Under the pieces are notes generated by a model that did no database searches, was not told the DNA's origin, and saw nothing but the letters and a program-made list of their open reading frames with translations. A program made the position numbers and the translations under genes. From Symbiodinium natans (lineage: Eukaryota; Sar; Dinophyceae; Suessiales; Symbiodiniaceae), in contig CAJNDS010002358.1 of the NCBI GenBank assembly GCA_905221605.1, positions 62,001 to 126,000 on the forward strand: a stretch of 64,000 nt of DNA, in the 5' to 3' direction. Positions 10,696 through 22,313 of this stretch are shown here, in pieces; position 1 is the stretch's first letter; the number at the start of each line of letters is the position of its first letter.

Positions 10696-11201
10696 GTAAG
10701 GAGGGGGGCAATCGGGCTTGCGCGGCCCTACCCGGCTCCTTCACTAAGCCTTCGCTCCTGGCAAAAAAAATCGTGCGCAATGCGCATGTGCAGAGCGCCT
10801 TACACCTTCTAAAGGAGCCTCTATGTTGTTAGGACAGGTTCTCTCGGCAGCTTCTAGTATAATCATGTCTAAGGGGAGGAGATCGGTAATTGGCTCGGCT
10901 CCTCCAGGGATGTACTCCGTAATCAAGCAATGCGCCTTCAGCTATATCAGACCTTGAACTATGCTTGGCCCAGCATTCTGATCCCTCAACCCTAAATTCT
11001 AAACCCCAACCCTCAAAACCCTATTGCTAAACCCCAAATCCTAAACCCTCTCACATGTTGCTGAACCTACACCCTACACCCCAAGTCCCCAACCCTACAC
11101 CCCAAGTCCCCAACCCGAAGCCCTTTCAGATATTTCGCATATTGCTTAGCCTCGGGGGGTATTTGGGGGAGGGCTCTCAGGGCGCGGCTGACCACTCAAA
11201 A

Positions 11202-11265
11202 GTTTAGGGTTTAGGGTTTAGGGTTTAGGGCTTAGGGTTTAGGGTTTAGGGTTTAGGGTTTAGGG
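11202..11265. repeat. Interstitial TTTAGGG array
   Basis: About nine TTTAGGG units with one CTTAGGG variant. Confidence 0.95.
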
Positions 11266-11369
11266 GGACCACTCAAAAGACATCAGAGGCCCACAGGGGC
11301 CATCGGCTCCGTGTGAACAGCAGGAACCCCGCAAAAGGGACCCCGAAAACCCAAAAGTCAAAACCTCCC

Positions 11370-11635
11370 CCCCCCCCAAAAAAAAAACATATATATATAT
11401 ATATATATACATATATAGATATATACATATGTATAATATTATATATATATATATATATAGATATATACAATGTAAAAACCTGCAAAACAAAGAATGAAGA
11501 CATCTCAGGGCCCTTTTTATATAGAAGAAGAAGCAAAGCAAAGACTCGAGACTCCCCCGGCAGCAGCGGCTCAACATTAGGGCATCGGGGGCTCTCCGCG
11601 TCCACGGGCGAGGCGCGGGGGCTCTGACTTTCTTG

Positions 11636-11672
<37 letters not shown>

Positions 11673-11790
11673 GGGTGGGCAGGGGGCGGAAGGCCTGGGG
11701 CGGGGGGGTTTGAGGTTTCCCTAAACCCGAAACCCCAAACCCTAAACCCTGAACCCTAAAGGGTGGGGCTGGGGTGGGGGGGGGGGGGTT
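11370..11790. repeat. Mixed simple repeats: poly-C/poly-A, (AT)n, long poly-G
   Basis: Poly-C then poly-A at 11370-11387, (TA)n at 11388-11470, an uninterrupted G tract of about 30 at 11639-11670, and another G run at 11777-11788. Long open frames here on both strands are artefacts of low complexity. Confidence 0.9.
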
Positions 11791-12455
11791 TGGGCGGCTT
11801 GCTTGGGGGCTTTGCGAAGGTTCAGGTTGATGACTTTCGATCAGGAAAAGAGCCAAGGACTCCAGGGGCCGGGCTCAGGAGGGCAGGCAAAAAACAAAGA
11901 ACCGAGGGGTGCCCCCCAAACTATTTACTCTAGGACCGGCCCCTTGAAAACATAAATGGCCCTCAACGTCTAAACCCTTAACCCGAATTTTCGGAGCTCC
12001 CCTCCCCCCCCCCGGGGACTTTAGAGCCTGAGCGTGTTGGGGGGCCACCAGGTCTGGGTGCGGGACTGCCGGTGGGCTTCCTTCCTCAGCTTGAGGAACC
12101 TAACTGTGGAGCCTTGAGGCGGTTTTTAGGGCTTCTGGGTGCTTTTAAGAGCTTTTAAGGGGTTTGAGGGCTTACGGGCTTTTGGGGTTGTTTCAAGGTT
12201 TTGAATTGGGGGTCTTTGGGATTTCCGGTTTAGGTTTGAAAGCAAGGGGTCGCCATACTCCCGAACCCCACGCAGGCTTTGGCTTGGCCCCGAAGCAGGG
12301 GTACCCCCCTGATAGACCCACCAGAGAACACTATGACCCTCATGACCGGAGCCCCCCCTAAGAACTAAACCCTACACCCTAAACCTTAAACCCTAAACCC
12401 TAAACCCCCCCCCCCCCCCCGAAAACAGCCCCAGAAGCTCCTCGAAGCCCGAGGC

Positions 12456-12503
12456 TCCTCGGCCATGTACCAATCGCAGAGCTCGCCCTACGGCGCCGTG
12501 CAG
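12456..12503 (+). CDS. Exon: Ser/Tyr-rich segment (AMYQSQSSPYGAVQ)
   Basis: Upstream are CCCTAAA units (12364-12404); a donor-like CAG then GTTCAC is at 12501-12506 and TTTAGGG repeats follow (12540-12602). Composition matches the exons at 13.25 and 13.5 kb (Tyr, Ser, Ala, Pro, Gly). Confidence 0.4.
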
Positions 12504-13253
12504 GTTCACGGCAGAGCAGGGCCGAGATTAGCAGGGGTTTCGGGTTTAGGGTTTAGGGTTTGGGGTTTAGGGTTTAGGTTAGGGTTTGGGTTAGGGTTTA
12601 AGCTTTAAGGAAAAGGATGGACTCCTGGGACCCGAAGATGCGTCAACCGAGAGCCTGCAGCTTGCGAGCGGCCGACCTCTCAACCTACACCTGGGGACCC
12701 CGAAGCCCCCCCCTGCATCTTTAAACCCTCAACGCGTTGAACCCTCGCCAGCCTAACCCTGAATCCCCAACCCCCTCAATTCGGAAGCCTCTACTTTCGA
12801 AGCCTGAACCCTGAATCCTCAACCCCCCCAAACTCTCGCGCAGTCTCGCAAGCGTCTCGCAAACGTCTCGCACACGACTGAGCAGCCGCAAACCCCTACA
12901 CCCCTGCAAGCCTGAAGCTGCCTTTTAAACCCTGAAACCCAGAATCCTGAAAATCCTCTAAGCCCTAGACCCCGAAGATACCTGAAGCCCAAAACCCTCT
13001 GCACATCCTGTGCCCGAAATCCTCAACATCAAGGTCACCACCCTGGGTGGCTCGGCCCTGCCCTCTTCAGGGACCTTGCCTGCGGCCAGGAGCCTATCAA
13101 GGTCTTAGGGTGCAGGTTTCTTACGAGTTTTGAGGCTTTGAGGGTTTTAAGGTTGAGGGCTTTAAGGTTTTTAGGGCTTAAGGCTCGGGGTTGTCTGGCA
13201 AAGGCTATGAGTAGAGAAAATCTCCTTTTCAGCAGCTTGCTTGCTTGCTTGCA

Positions 13254-13342
13254 GTAGTTGGCAGAGTTCATGCTACAGCCAAGGGCAATGCATACACGCC
13301 GGGCACCTACTCGGCCGCCGCCCCAAGCTCTTCACAACTCAG
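13254..13342 (+). CDS. Exon: KGNAYTPGTYSAAAPSSSQL
   Basis: Starts after GCTTGCTTGCTTGCAG; ends at CTCAGG followed by GTTAAGGGTTCAGG, a donor inside a telomere-variant string. The YTPGTYSAAAP motif recurs in the next exon (AYTPGTTSLG, QTPGTYGGYSAP), so these are very probably the same protein. Confidence 0.5.
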
Positions 13343-13487
13343 GGTTAAGGGTTCAGGCTTTAGGGGCTTTAGGGGCTTTAGGGGGATTCAAAGCGAGCTG
13401 ACGTCGGACTGTTCGGGTAAACATTCAGTGATGGCCTTGGCTCCATCGACTCTCTGAGCACGACAAGACAGCAAGAAGTAGTGTGTT

Positions 13488-13943
13488 GTGCTCCACGGTT
13501 CACATGTGAAGAGCTTCGGGGAGGCAATCCCCCAAACAGCTCAGGCCGCCGCCTACGCGCCGTCAACTGCCGCCGCCTACACTCCTGGCACCACGTCGCT
13601 GGGGACAGCCACAGGCGCGCAAACGCCCGGCACCTACGGTGGCTACAGTGCCCCCAGCTACTCGGCACCATACGCAGCATCCGCACTGACCGGCGGGCCG
13701 CCCTCCTACACCGGCACCAGCAGTCCATATGGCGCATACCAGCCCTCCACTTACGCCAGTGGCCTGCCAGCATATGGCAACACGTACGGCGGCTACTACG
13801 GCAGCGCGCCTGTAGCTGGCTCCAGCTACGCAGCCGCCCCGCCGACAGAGACATCGACCGCCGCTCCGACATACGGCCATGTTCTCAGAAAGAATGATTC
13901 TTCACAGAGCATTGCGGAGAGAGACCTTTCCCTTCACTTTTAA
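13488..13943 (+). CDS. Tyr/Gly/Ala/Ser/Pro low-complexity exon
   Basis: Open frame of 151 codons from a GTG; real boundaries are probably an acceptor near 13515 and either a donor near 13886 (TTCTCAG) or the TAA at 13941-13943. Strongly biased to Y, G, A, S, P, T with repeated YTPGT, SPYGAYQP, GNTYGGYYGS units, the composition of prion-like or extensin-like disordered proteins. No catalytic motif. GC-rich third codon positions contrast with the repeat-rich flanks and support real coding. Possible roles (condensate scaffold, wall or matrix) are guesses. Confidence 0.6.
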   Translation: MLHGSHVKSFGEAIPQTAQAAAYAPSTAAAYTPGTTSLGTATGAQTPGTYGGYSAPSYSAPYAASALTGGPPSYTGTSSPYGAYQPSTYASGLPAYGNTYGGYYGSAPVAGSSYAAAPPTETSTAAPTYGHVLRKNDSSQSIAERDLSLHF

Positions 13944-14120
13944 ACCCCCAACCCGCCCAAAAGCTTTAGAATTCCAGAGCCCCAAGCTTCATGAAGCTTC
14001 CAGGCAGCAAGTGCCGAGCTTCCACTTCCTCCCGAAGCCCCTAAAAGGAAAGCGCCATGCTCATACAAGCCCTACAACCCCAGAATCCCTAAATCCCGAA
14101 GTCCTGAAACCCTTGAAACC

Positions 14121-14219
14121 CCCAAAGAGCCCAATACCCCTTGATTAAGGAATACCCCCTTATTGAGGATCCTTTTATCATGTACGATGTATTCCTTAAT
14201 TTAGGGGTATAGAGGGTTC
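14121..14219. mobile_element. Inverted-repeat element, family C
   Basis: CCCAAAGAGCCCAATACCCC on the left, TTTAGGGGTATAGAGGGTTC on the right; the left end is nearly identical to that of the copy at 24.38 kb. Confidence 0.55.
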
Positions 14220-14388
14220 TCTTGAAGCCCCGAACTCAATCCCCACAGCCATATGCAGGCTTACGATACCAAGTAGTAGGATCCCCGACTCACAAGGACC
14301 CCAAATAAGGTGCCCCCAATAGCGGAAATACCTAACCCTAACCCTAAACCCTAATCCCTCAACCCTAAACCCTAAACCCACATGGTAG

Positions 14389-14456
14389 GTACACCGGCCA
14401 TGGCCGCGGCGACGGCCTTCGGCGCGGGATCTTTCACTGCGGCCCTGCCCTCAGAG
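14389..14456 (+). CDS. Exon: Ala/Gly-rich (TPAMAAATAFGAGSFTAALP)
   Basis: CCCTAAA units (14336-14379) lead to CATGGTAG (AG 14387-14388), then an open GC-rich segment. Same compositional style as neighbouring islands. The 3' border is unclear. Confidence 0.4.
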
Positions 14457-16408
14457 GGCCTTTGCTTAAGTCTAACTAAAGCCACAAAATATGCAAAATT
14501 ATGGGTTTTGGGCTGTCTTTTAACATACCTTGAGGGTCCAGGTAAACCCTAAAGTCTCACCTAAGCCCAAAACCCAGTATTTAGGCTCAGGGTTTGGTGT
14601 TCCAGGTTTTAGGGTTCAGGGCTCAAGTTTTTCGTGTTCGGGGGCTCTTTGTTCGAGATTTACAAGCTTGGGGAGTCTTTTGCAACCCGCATGGAGGGTT
14701 ATCTTGGATCGGGAGGAGTGAGAGTTTGAGAGCCTGAAACCGACAGAAAACCCAGCAAAGCAAGAAAACCCAAGCAACCCTCCTCAGCATGTAACCCTCC
14801 TCCCCCAAACCCCTACACCCTAAACCCCCTTAAACTCCCAACCCTGAACACCAAAATCCCTGCACGGAAATTCCAGATGGGGTGGAAGCTCCAGGGGTGG
14901 CTTTCGGGCTTTAGGGTTTGGGGTTTGGGGTTTGGGGTTTGGGGTTTGGGGTTTTTGTTGGGGGCTTGAGGGTTTTTGAATCTCTGGGAAAGTCTCCGGG
15001 CCGGTGTTTTTGTAGATTTTACCCTGGGGTTCACCAGAATCTTGAATTAGCCAACGGGTCAAGTATACAATCCTGCAGTTTGGGGTTTCGGGTTCAGCCT
15101 ACACCTGTGACATCTTCACCCCCCTTCTTCGAAGTCAGTACGTGAACACATGAAACCGTGTTCAACGATATCTTTCATGCAGGGTCAACAGGCACGCAAT
15201 GAAAGTCGAAACAACTGAGAAGAAAGAGTCTGAAACAAAATCGGAGGGGTACTAGAACTAGTTGAACTCAAATTTAAGTGGCATTTATTTCCCCAAGCTT
15301 TGATCTTAGATGAACCTATTCGCGTATCAGCGAAATCCACTCCTTAAAGATGACTAGCATGAAGGCAAAAGAGAGTAGAAATAATGAAAAATACAGAGGT
15401 TAATTAACATGATCTTGACAGACAAGAAATAGAAATACAGGTTCATTTGTTTGGGGCCTATTTATGCGTATTCTCGCTTCTTGTCAAGTCACCGGTTGCT
15501 AGCTGCCGAGCAAAGTACGATCAGGCTCGTGAAGACGAGTAGAAAGCGGTAGAAGGTTTCGAGAGAACTGATTAAAGACTGGAGCGAGAAGCAGCACGAA
15601 TCAAGAAAGCGAATAATGATAGCACAGAATGATTCTTCTTTACTCGCAAAAAGCCTCAGAAATCAAGAAACAAGACTGCCCCAAACATGTCCCAGAACGG
15701 CAAGAATACCCTGTGTTCGCTCGTTCTTGTTCAACAAAAGGAAGCCTGGAGACAAAGACCCAAAAGGGGGCTTAAGGCCCAAAACCCCCCAAATTCAGGA
15801 CGTGCCCCCATATGCTGCAGCTGCGCAAGGGGCCCTGGAGTCATGTAGATAAGGGGGCTTAGGCCAAGTCTGGGAAAAAATTCGGGTACAAGGAGTTACG
15901 GCCCAGGCTGTAGGGAAGAAGTCTGTTTTTCGGACTTCGTGGGGTGCGGCAGAGGCTCGGTTCAGGGCTTGGGCCCCTTGAGCCCTAAAGCCTTTCACCT
16001 TTGGGGTTTGGGGTTTAGGGTTTAGGGTTTAGGGTTTAGGGTCTCAGCTCAGAGATTTGGCAGCTTCGACTCACTGGCCCTTATTCGGCAACAACAGCTG
16101 CTACCCAGACCCAGTAGGAGCGTTATGGGCTCACAGTCGAGGGTACCTTTGATAACCGTGGAGGCTCGTGAACTGAAGGCTACGCGGCATAAGGCCCTGA
16201 CCCGAGTTCAGCGGCCACTGCTGTGGTGTTTCGGGTTTAGGGTTTAGGGTTTAGGGTTTAGGGTTTAGGGTTTAGGGTTAGTCACTGTGGTCCCCTTGAG
16301 AGTTATGCTTTCCAGGCCAAAATTTGTGCATCAATTGTATGTCTAAGAAAGCATGGCGTTTGGGCCTTCACGGTGACATGCTGGGCCCAAGGCCGTGAAA
16401 AGGTTTTC
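14457..16408. other. Intron/intergenic, short telomere-like arrays only
   Basis: TTTGGGG variants at 14908-14952, TTTAGGG arrays at 16011-16041 and 16226-16280. The stretch 15120-15640 is unusual in being free of telomere-like repeats and AG-rich, but I see no gene in it. Confidence 0.5.
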
Positions 16409-16534
16409 TACTTGTTCATGGTACTTGTACCCTTGTCAAAAGTGTACTTAGAACCCACTTATAAGCCCCTTAAGCGCCCTAACATTTGTATATTTGGGAT
16501 TTTCCGGGTAGTAAGTAACATGAACCTCCAAGTA
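16409..16534. mobile_element. Inverted-repeat element, family B
   Basis: TACTTGTTCATGGTACTTGT on the left and AACATGAACCTCCAAGTA on the right, reverse complements with few mismatches; interior has short inverted blocks of the same kind (ACTTATAAGCCCC). No ORF. Confidence 0.7.
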
Positions 16535-16569
16535 GGGTCTAGGGTACTGGGGCCAGGAGCACCCTTCAG

Positions 16570-16648
16570 CCAGCGCCCTCCATGATCGTGCCGCCGCCTT
16601 CGACGATGAACCCCCTGCAGTCGCCGGGCCTGGGGATGAAGTCGGGAA
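16570..16648 (+). CDS. Exon: PAPSMIVPPPSTMNPLQSPG
   Basis: Acceptor ACCCTTCAG (AG 16568-16569); donor is the GT of GTTTAGGG at 16649. Begins with the motif APSMI, which also begins the exon at 17.59 kb (SAPSMIAYGGG), so the two are probably repeat units of one protein. Confidence 0.5.
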
Positions 16649-16699
16649 GTTTAGGGTTCAGGGTTTAGGGTTTGAGGGCTTACGGCGAATTTCTTGCGG

Positions 16700-16895
16700 T
16701 GGGCCGAGGTTTGAGTGTTTAGGGTTTTAGGGTTTTAGAGTTTGAAGGCTTTAGGGTTTTAGGGTTTTAGGGTTTTAGGGTTTTAGGGTTTTAGGGTTTT
16801 AGGGTTTTAGGGTTTTAGGGTTTTAGGGTTTTAGGGTTTTAGGGTTTTAGGGTTTTAGGGTTTTAGGGTTTTAGGGTTTTAGGGTTTTAGGGTTT
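16700..16895. repeat. TTTTAGGG octamer array, about 18 units
   Basis: From about 16752 the unit is TTTTAGGG, not TTTAGGG, tandemly repeated with little variation, ending in one TTTAGGG heptamer. This octamer is the telomere repeat of Chlamydomonas; everywhere else in the window the heptamer dominates. Confidence 0.95.
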
Positions 16896-17256
16896 AGGGG
16901 GGTGGCTGGTCTTCTGGGTGCTGCCGCTGCTCTAAACCCCTCAACCCCACGAGCAAATCACCCCTGGCTGCGACCCTGAAACGTCTCCAAACTCCTTCAT
17001 AGGGACCACTGAAGGGGATTCAGAGGTTAGGGTTCAGGGGTTTTGGTGGTAGGCTTTCGGGGTTTAGGGGTTAGGGGTTTCGGATTTCTTGGGGGGGGGG
17101 GGGGGGGAGGCGGAGGGGAGGTGTAACGGGGGACCCCCATGCATCCCAGCATGTCTCTATAGTACCAAGTTGCAGCCAACACTGGCCTCCCTGAACTACA
17201 CTCTTAGGGTTTAGGGTTTAGCGTCTAGGGTTTTGGGTTTAGGGCCTAGGGTTCCC

Positions 17257-17373
17257 TACTTAGAGGTTCATGGTACTTATTGACCCGACTATAGCTGTAC
17301 TTCTACCCCCCAATTTTGACGGGCTTACAAGTACAATGATAACTGGGTTCTAAGCGCCACGAAACTCCAAGTA
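17257..17373. mobile_element. Inverted-repeat element, family B
   Basis: TACTTAGAGGTTCATGGTAC at the left, CGAAACTCCAAGTA at the right; reverse-complementary ends. Confidence 0.65.
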
Positions 17374-17588
17374 GGCTCCCCATCACGAGCCGTTTCCCCC
17401 TGATATCACATTTTCAGGCTGCCGGGGGTAACCCCCAAACAGAAAGCTCCAGGGCCCTTCCCTCCCAAACCCGACCTTAGAACCCCCATTTAGGGTTTTG
17501 GGTTTAGGGTTTAGGGTTGAGGGGTTTTAGGATGAGGGCTTGGGGATGAGGTTTTAGGGATGAGGCTGCCCGAAGCCTGTTGTTTCAG

Positions 17589-17659
17589 GTCGGCGCCGTC
17601 CATGATCGCCTACGGCGGCGGTTTCGGGCTTCCTCCGATGTCCGGGCCGGCGAAGGGAC
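17589..17659 (+). CDS. Exon: SAPSMIAYGGGFGLPPMSGP
   Basis: Acceptor CTGTTGTTTCAG (AG 17587-17588); donor is GTTCAGGG at 17660, again a telomere-type string. Gly/Pro/Met-rich, sharing APSMI with the 16.57 kb exon. Its phase does not match the 16.57 kb exon directly, so another exon or a different border lies between. Confidence 0.5.
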
Positions 17660-17814
17660 GTTCAGGGTCTTGGGGGGCGGAAGGCCTTGGGAACTCCGAA
17701 GAGCGCACATGCTTTAACAGTATGATTCTGCTTTCCCTTTCTCTCTCGCTCTCTCTCTCTTCCTGTCGGTCTCTTCCTCTGCACACCCCTCTTTCCCTGC
17801 AACGCTCCGGGTCA

Positions 17815-18012
17815 AACACAAGCGTTGGCATGCCTTGGCGTCCCACTTGGGAGGTACTCATCGGCAATGGACGGTTGCCAGCTCAGCTTCTCCGAGCTTG
17901 GCTTTACCGTGTGAAGCTCGAGGCTCCAGGCTTCTTGCCCTGCGGGCCTCATGTGATCGTCTCCTGCAGCTTTGGCCCTCTCTCCCGAATCCCCTTGAGA
18001 CAGAAAAACTGA
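17815..18012 (+). CDS. Coding-like segment, unrecognised
   Basis: Open frame reading NTSVGMPWRPTWEVLIGNGR and on to PLSRIPLRQKN before a TGA at 18010-18012. The residue pattern looks like folded protein, but I recognise no family; a competing frame is also open. It sits between the low-complexity exons and the CA repeat. Confidence 0.3.
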   Translation, partial: NTSVGMPWRPTWEVLIGNGRLPAQLLRAWLYRVKLEAPGFLPCGPHVIVSCSFGPLSRIPLRQKN

Positions 18013-18499
18013 AGCACTCTCAAGGTCTTTTTTCAAAAAGCAAACTCTTTGGGGAGGCCAAAGGCGAACAACAAAGTGTCTTCTGAGGGCTGCGATGTGC
18101 TACCAGGGGTCCCTTCGGGACAGCTTGGGGGCCAGGGCAGGTGGGCAGGGTGAGAGGCTTAGGTGTTGGGGAGGCTTTCGGGTTTGGCGCTTATGCTTCG
18201 TACAAAACTCGACCATTAACAAAACTTGCAACCACCAACTTGGACATGGTAAAGGCCCTGCACGATGAACCTGGCATATTGCTCTAAGGTCCATTCAAGT
18301 TCTACGCCACGCCACCAGGCAGGCAGCAAGTTGCTCTAGTCTTCTGTTAAGGATAGTCGATCGACAGGCTCTCAAGGCAGGCCAGCTGGTCGAAACGATT
18401 GCAAGTGTACAAGTCTCCTATGTGGCCTCCATACTGAATAGGACAGCCCTTTCTTCCAAGAGGCAGCTTTACACAACTTCGGGCTTGCGGGACACGAAA

Positions 18500-18979
<480 letters not shown>

Positions 18980-19847
18980 CGACGTTTCAGAACTCTCCGG
19001 GTTGGCAGACACTGAGAGCTGCTCAGCAAGTACCATTTTCTTCAGAACCCCCAAAACATGGAAAGATGAGAATCCCTATGTTGCCCTTATAAGGAAGAGT
19101 ATTGTTATTTTGGGGGGCTTAAGAGGGCTTAAGAACGTACATGTTTGTGTGCTCCTGCTTCGGCCAGGAGAGCTGTCTCCCGTTAGCCCGGTCGTACCCC
19201 TTTTGCCCCTTTTTGGGCAAAGTAACCAACCCCCGAAAAGGACTCCCTCCACACATAACCCAAAAACCCCAGTACCCCTGGGTTCAGGGATATACCTTAA
19301 TCATATTAGGGATCCCCAATATGACTGTAGGGTGCAGAGGGCTTTAGGGGAATATGGTCACTGGGCTACCAGGGGTATCGGAGCTTGGGGATCTGGGTTT
19401 GCTGCAGGAAAGCTGCCCGAAACTCATCGCCGGGCGCCGAGCGACGGAGTTCCCGCAATTCAATGTAGACAGAGAGCCCAAGACCCCTTATTGAGGGTTT
19501 AGGGTGTAGGGTTGAAGGCTTCAGGGCAACATCGCTTCGGCAGCAAGTACCTCTCTATACCTTGGGTAGACTTCTCTTCTTCACTCTTCATTCAGGGATG
19601 TTAAGGCTGCGGTTTGCGCCCTCAGGGGTTGGGGTTTTGGGTGACTCAGGCTTGCCATCCGCCACCTCAGCCCACAGAAGCTCTTGTCAACCTCAAGACC
19701 CCTAGAACCCAAGAACCCATGTGACCCTTAAAAACCCTCCAAAGCCCAGGTGACCCCCTAACCCCCCAAGCCCTTCAAAACCCTTTCAAACTTTAAACCC
19801 CCCCCAAACCCCCCCCCCCCCAAAAAAAAAAAAAAAAAACAAACCAG

Positions 19848-19945
19848 GTGACCCGATGACGGCGGAGGAGGGCGCGCAGACGGGTGGCTCCCTGCGGACT
19901 GGCAGCGCCATGCGGGCTGGCGCAAGCCGCTTCGACTTACTCTAG
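19848..19945 (+). CDS. Exon: DPMTAEEGAQTGGSLRTGSA...
   Basis: Acceptor AAACCAG (AG 19846-19847) after a C-run and an A-run. Reads GGSLRTGSAMRAGASRFDLL then TAG at 19943-19945. The SAMRAGASRF string parallels SMRAGSNL of the 10.6 kb exon. May be a C-terminal exon, or may splice before the stop. Confidence 0.4.
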
Positions 19946-20297
19946 GGGCCTTAAGAATTCGAACAGGGTTTTGGGGGTTCTTTGGAGTATAACTATATAG
20001 GGGCTGTAAGGGAATGTTTTTAGTATTTTGTCCGACCCCTATATCAGAGACTCAGGGTTTTGGGCCTTTGGGGTTTAGGGTCAAGGCAGTGTGGAGTTTA
20101 GGGTTTCGGGTTGCAGGTCAAAGTTGTTCAGGGTGTTGGAAGGTTCCGGCTCTCGGGGATTTTGCCTGGTTTCAGACATGATGTAGTTGAAGAGGCTGAG
20201 GCATAAGGCTTTAGGGACGATAGGCTTCTTTCGAGGCACCCGGGTGGCACCTCATGGCCATCTGCCATGGAGTTGTCCATATGCCATTTGCCACCAG

Positions 20298-20544
20298 GGT
20301 TCCCGCATGTTTGCAGAACGTGTCACCGAGCGCTTCTTGGCTGCCAAAGCTGCCCGAGCTCTCGGTGCGCACTGCCTGTTGGTTGCTAAACCAAGCTAGC
20401 GAAGCCAGGGCATATACGGAATATCGTCAAGAGCGGCTCGCACCCACTCTGGTTGCGGAGAAAGGAAGTCATGTACCGGTTGCCACCTGCGTCATGACAG
20501 CAACATCCCTCCTTTGCGCCGGCGCGCGGGCGTACCGCCTTCTG
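20298..20544 (+). CDS. Coding-like segment with a canonical GTGAGT donor
   Basis: Two open frames follow each other: GSRMFAERVTERFLAAKAAR (20298-20397) and, in another frame, ARAYTEYRQERLAPTLVAEK to CAGARAYRLL (about 20412-20544), which stops at CTG followed by GTGAGT, the best classical donor in the region. They may be two exons or one frameshifted exon. Helical, Ala-rich; family not recognised. Confidence 0.35.
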
Positions 20545-21197
20545 GTGAGTGGTGGGAGGCGGCACTGGGGCCACCGAGATACCACTTCGGGGACTCGAGC
20601 CTCTTGACAAATAGGGCTGTGGGGAACTTCGGTTGGGTTAGATACAAAAAGATGAGGGGATCCAGAGGGGGAAGCGTAGAGACGGAGGTTGCGGGGTTCT
20701 TGGTGCGGTCCTCTACGTTGAGTCCTTGGCCTTAAAATCCTAGTTCAATGACACTTTGGATTGGTACCTTTCACCCAGGTGGTCAACCACTTTCGAAAAG
20801 GGTTTAGGGCTTGCGGTTTTCTCTCTCCCTCTCTCTCTGTCTCTTTTTGCTCCCTGGCTGCCGAGCATCTTTCCTTTGCAGTCATATCCCCACAACGGTT
20901 ACACAAAAACACACACTCTTCCTGGCTCTTGGACCAAACTACCCAAAGGCTTTCCCATTGTTTGTTGGACCAGGCAGGCAGTTCACAGCTGTAACCACGT
21001 CCACAGAACACCTTGCTTACAGACCAGCCGAAAACAGGACCCAAAGATAGGACCTTTGAATCCGAGACACCTGAAGCTCTCACCTAAACAAGCTGCAGAC
21101 GGCTTTGCAAACCCAGCATAGGACCCCCGCACTCTCTCCCCCAGGCCTCCCCGAATTAAGCCTTACTGGCCCTTGCTGTTTGGGGGGTTAGGCCCCC

Positions 21198-21281
21198 TGG
21201 TTCTTCGCAGGGGATGAGGGATTTAGGGGGGCTGTAGATACATAGGGTACCTATTCCCTCGTCCCCTACAAAGAACCAGCC
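21198..21281. mobile_element. Inverted-repeat element, family E (single copy)
   Basis: CTGGTTCTTCGCAGGGGATG on the left and TCCCTCGTCCCCTACAAAGA on the right; 25-base arms that pair with three mismatches around a 32-base loop. No other copy seen here. Confidence 0.55.
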
Positions 21282-21761
21282 GATTAGGGATTCGGGGGTG
21301 AGGGGGGAAGTTCCAACGACGTCCCCCAAAACCCGAGGCAAGCCTACCGACGACACCCCCAGGGGCGACAGCCGAGCCCTCAGCTTTTAGGGTGTCCCCC
21401 AGAAAGCCCCCTTATACACCTTTAAAACAAGGAAAATACCTTAAATCAGATTAAGGATGCCTATATGATTTGAGGTATGCTCCTTCATTCAGGCACTCTG
21501 TCTTTCCCTCGTTGCGTGCAAAAGGGCTCCGATGTTAGGAAACAGTTCTGAGGCCAACAAGTTCAACATCCAATGACTCGAAATGAGATGAACAGAGAAC
21601 GAGATGTTGAAACAGTGGGCTTCAATGCTAACAGCTGGCCCTTTTGCCTAGCAGCGTGCTAAAAGCCTCCAAAGCCCTTGAAAGGAAACCTGAAAAAATA
21701 AAAGAACTTAACCCCTTAGACCCTATTCATGGTTCGTATAAGAGTACATATCTATTGGGAG

Positions 21762-21921
21762 CCCTAAACCCTAAACCCTAAACCCTAAACCCCAAGCTAA
21801 AAAAAAGTCCTTAAGAACCCTTGGACACGGCTAAAGGCAGCAGCAAGTCGGCGAGCAAGAAGTCTGGGTGCCCCCGGAAGGGGTTTAGGGTTTAGGGTTT
21901 AGGGTTTAGGGTTTAGGGTTA
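21762..21921. repeat. Opposed CCCTAAA and TTTAGGG arrays around an exon-like island
   Basis: CCCTAAA at 21762-21795, TTTAGGG from 21882 to 21921. The island between contains the Lys/Ser-rich segment listed next. Confidence 0.9.
21829..21881 (+). CDS. Exon: Lys/Ser-rich (AKGSSKSASKKSGCPRK)
   Basis: Open segment that ends just before GGTTTAGGG. Basic and serine-rich, like the next island at 22.26 kb; together they look like the Lys-rich C-terminal part of the low-complexity protein. Left border uncertain. Confidence 0.4.
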
Positions 21922-22149
21922 GCACTGTTCAGCGCGTTCCTGGACGTTTGGGGCTCTAAGGTTTAGGGCTCTACGAGGGTTTCTGAGGGCGTTTGGGGTT
22001 TTTTGGGTTTCAAGATCTTTGGGTTCTAGGGCTTGGATTTGAATTCCTTGCCGACCAGTTTTCTGATCTCGGCAGCTCCTTCGAGCTTGGGATAGGCCTC
22101 GAAGCCCCCCAGAACCACCCAGAAGCTCAAAAATCAAACACCCTGCAAG

Positions 22150-22224
22150 CCTAAACCCTAAACCCTAAACCCTAAACCCTAAACCCTAAACCCTAAACCC
22201 TAAACCCTAAACCCTAAACCCATA
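22150..22224. repeat. CCCTAAA array, ten units
   Basis: Uninterrupted heptamers upstream of the 22.26 kb exon-like island. Confidence 0.97.
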
Positions 22225-22251
22225 GACACCCTGCAAGCCTTTGAGAGAAGT

Positions 22252-22313
22252 AGCATTCCGGCGCACGAGGTACGGAAAGAAGAAGAAGAAGAGCAGCGGT
22301 GCGCCCCAAACAG
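22252..22313 (+). CDS. Exon: Lys-rich (TRYGKKKKKSSGAPQ)
   Basis: Preceded by the CCCTAAA array and an AG at 22249-22250; ends CAAACAG followed directly by GTTTAGGG, so the donor GT is part of the repeat. Reads RRTRYGKKKKKSSGAPQ. Confidence 0.4.

Noticed and set aside
11260-11856. 198-codon minus-strand frame and 104-codon plus-strand frame
   Set aside because: Built from poly-G, poly-A and (TA)n tracts; composition not protein-like.
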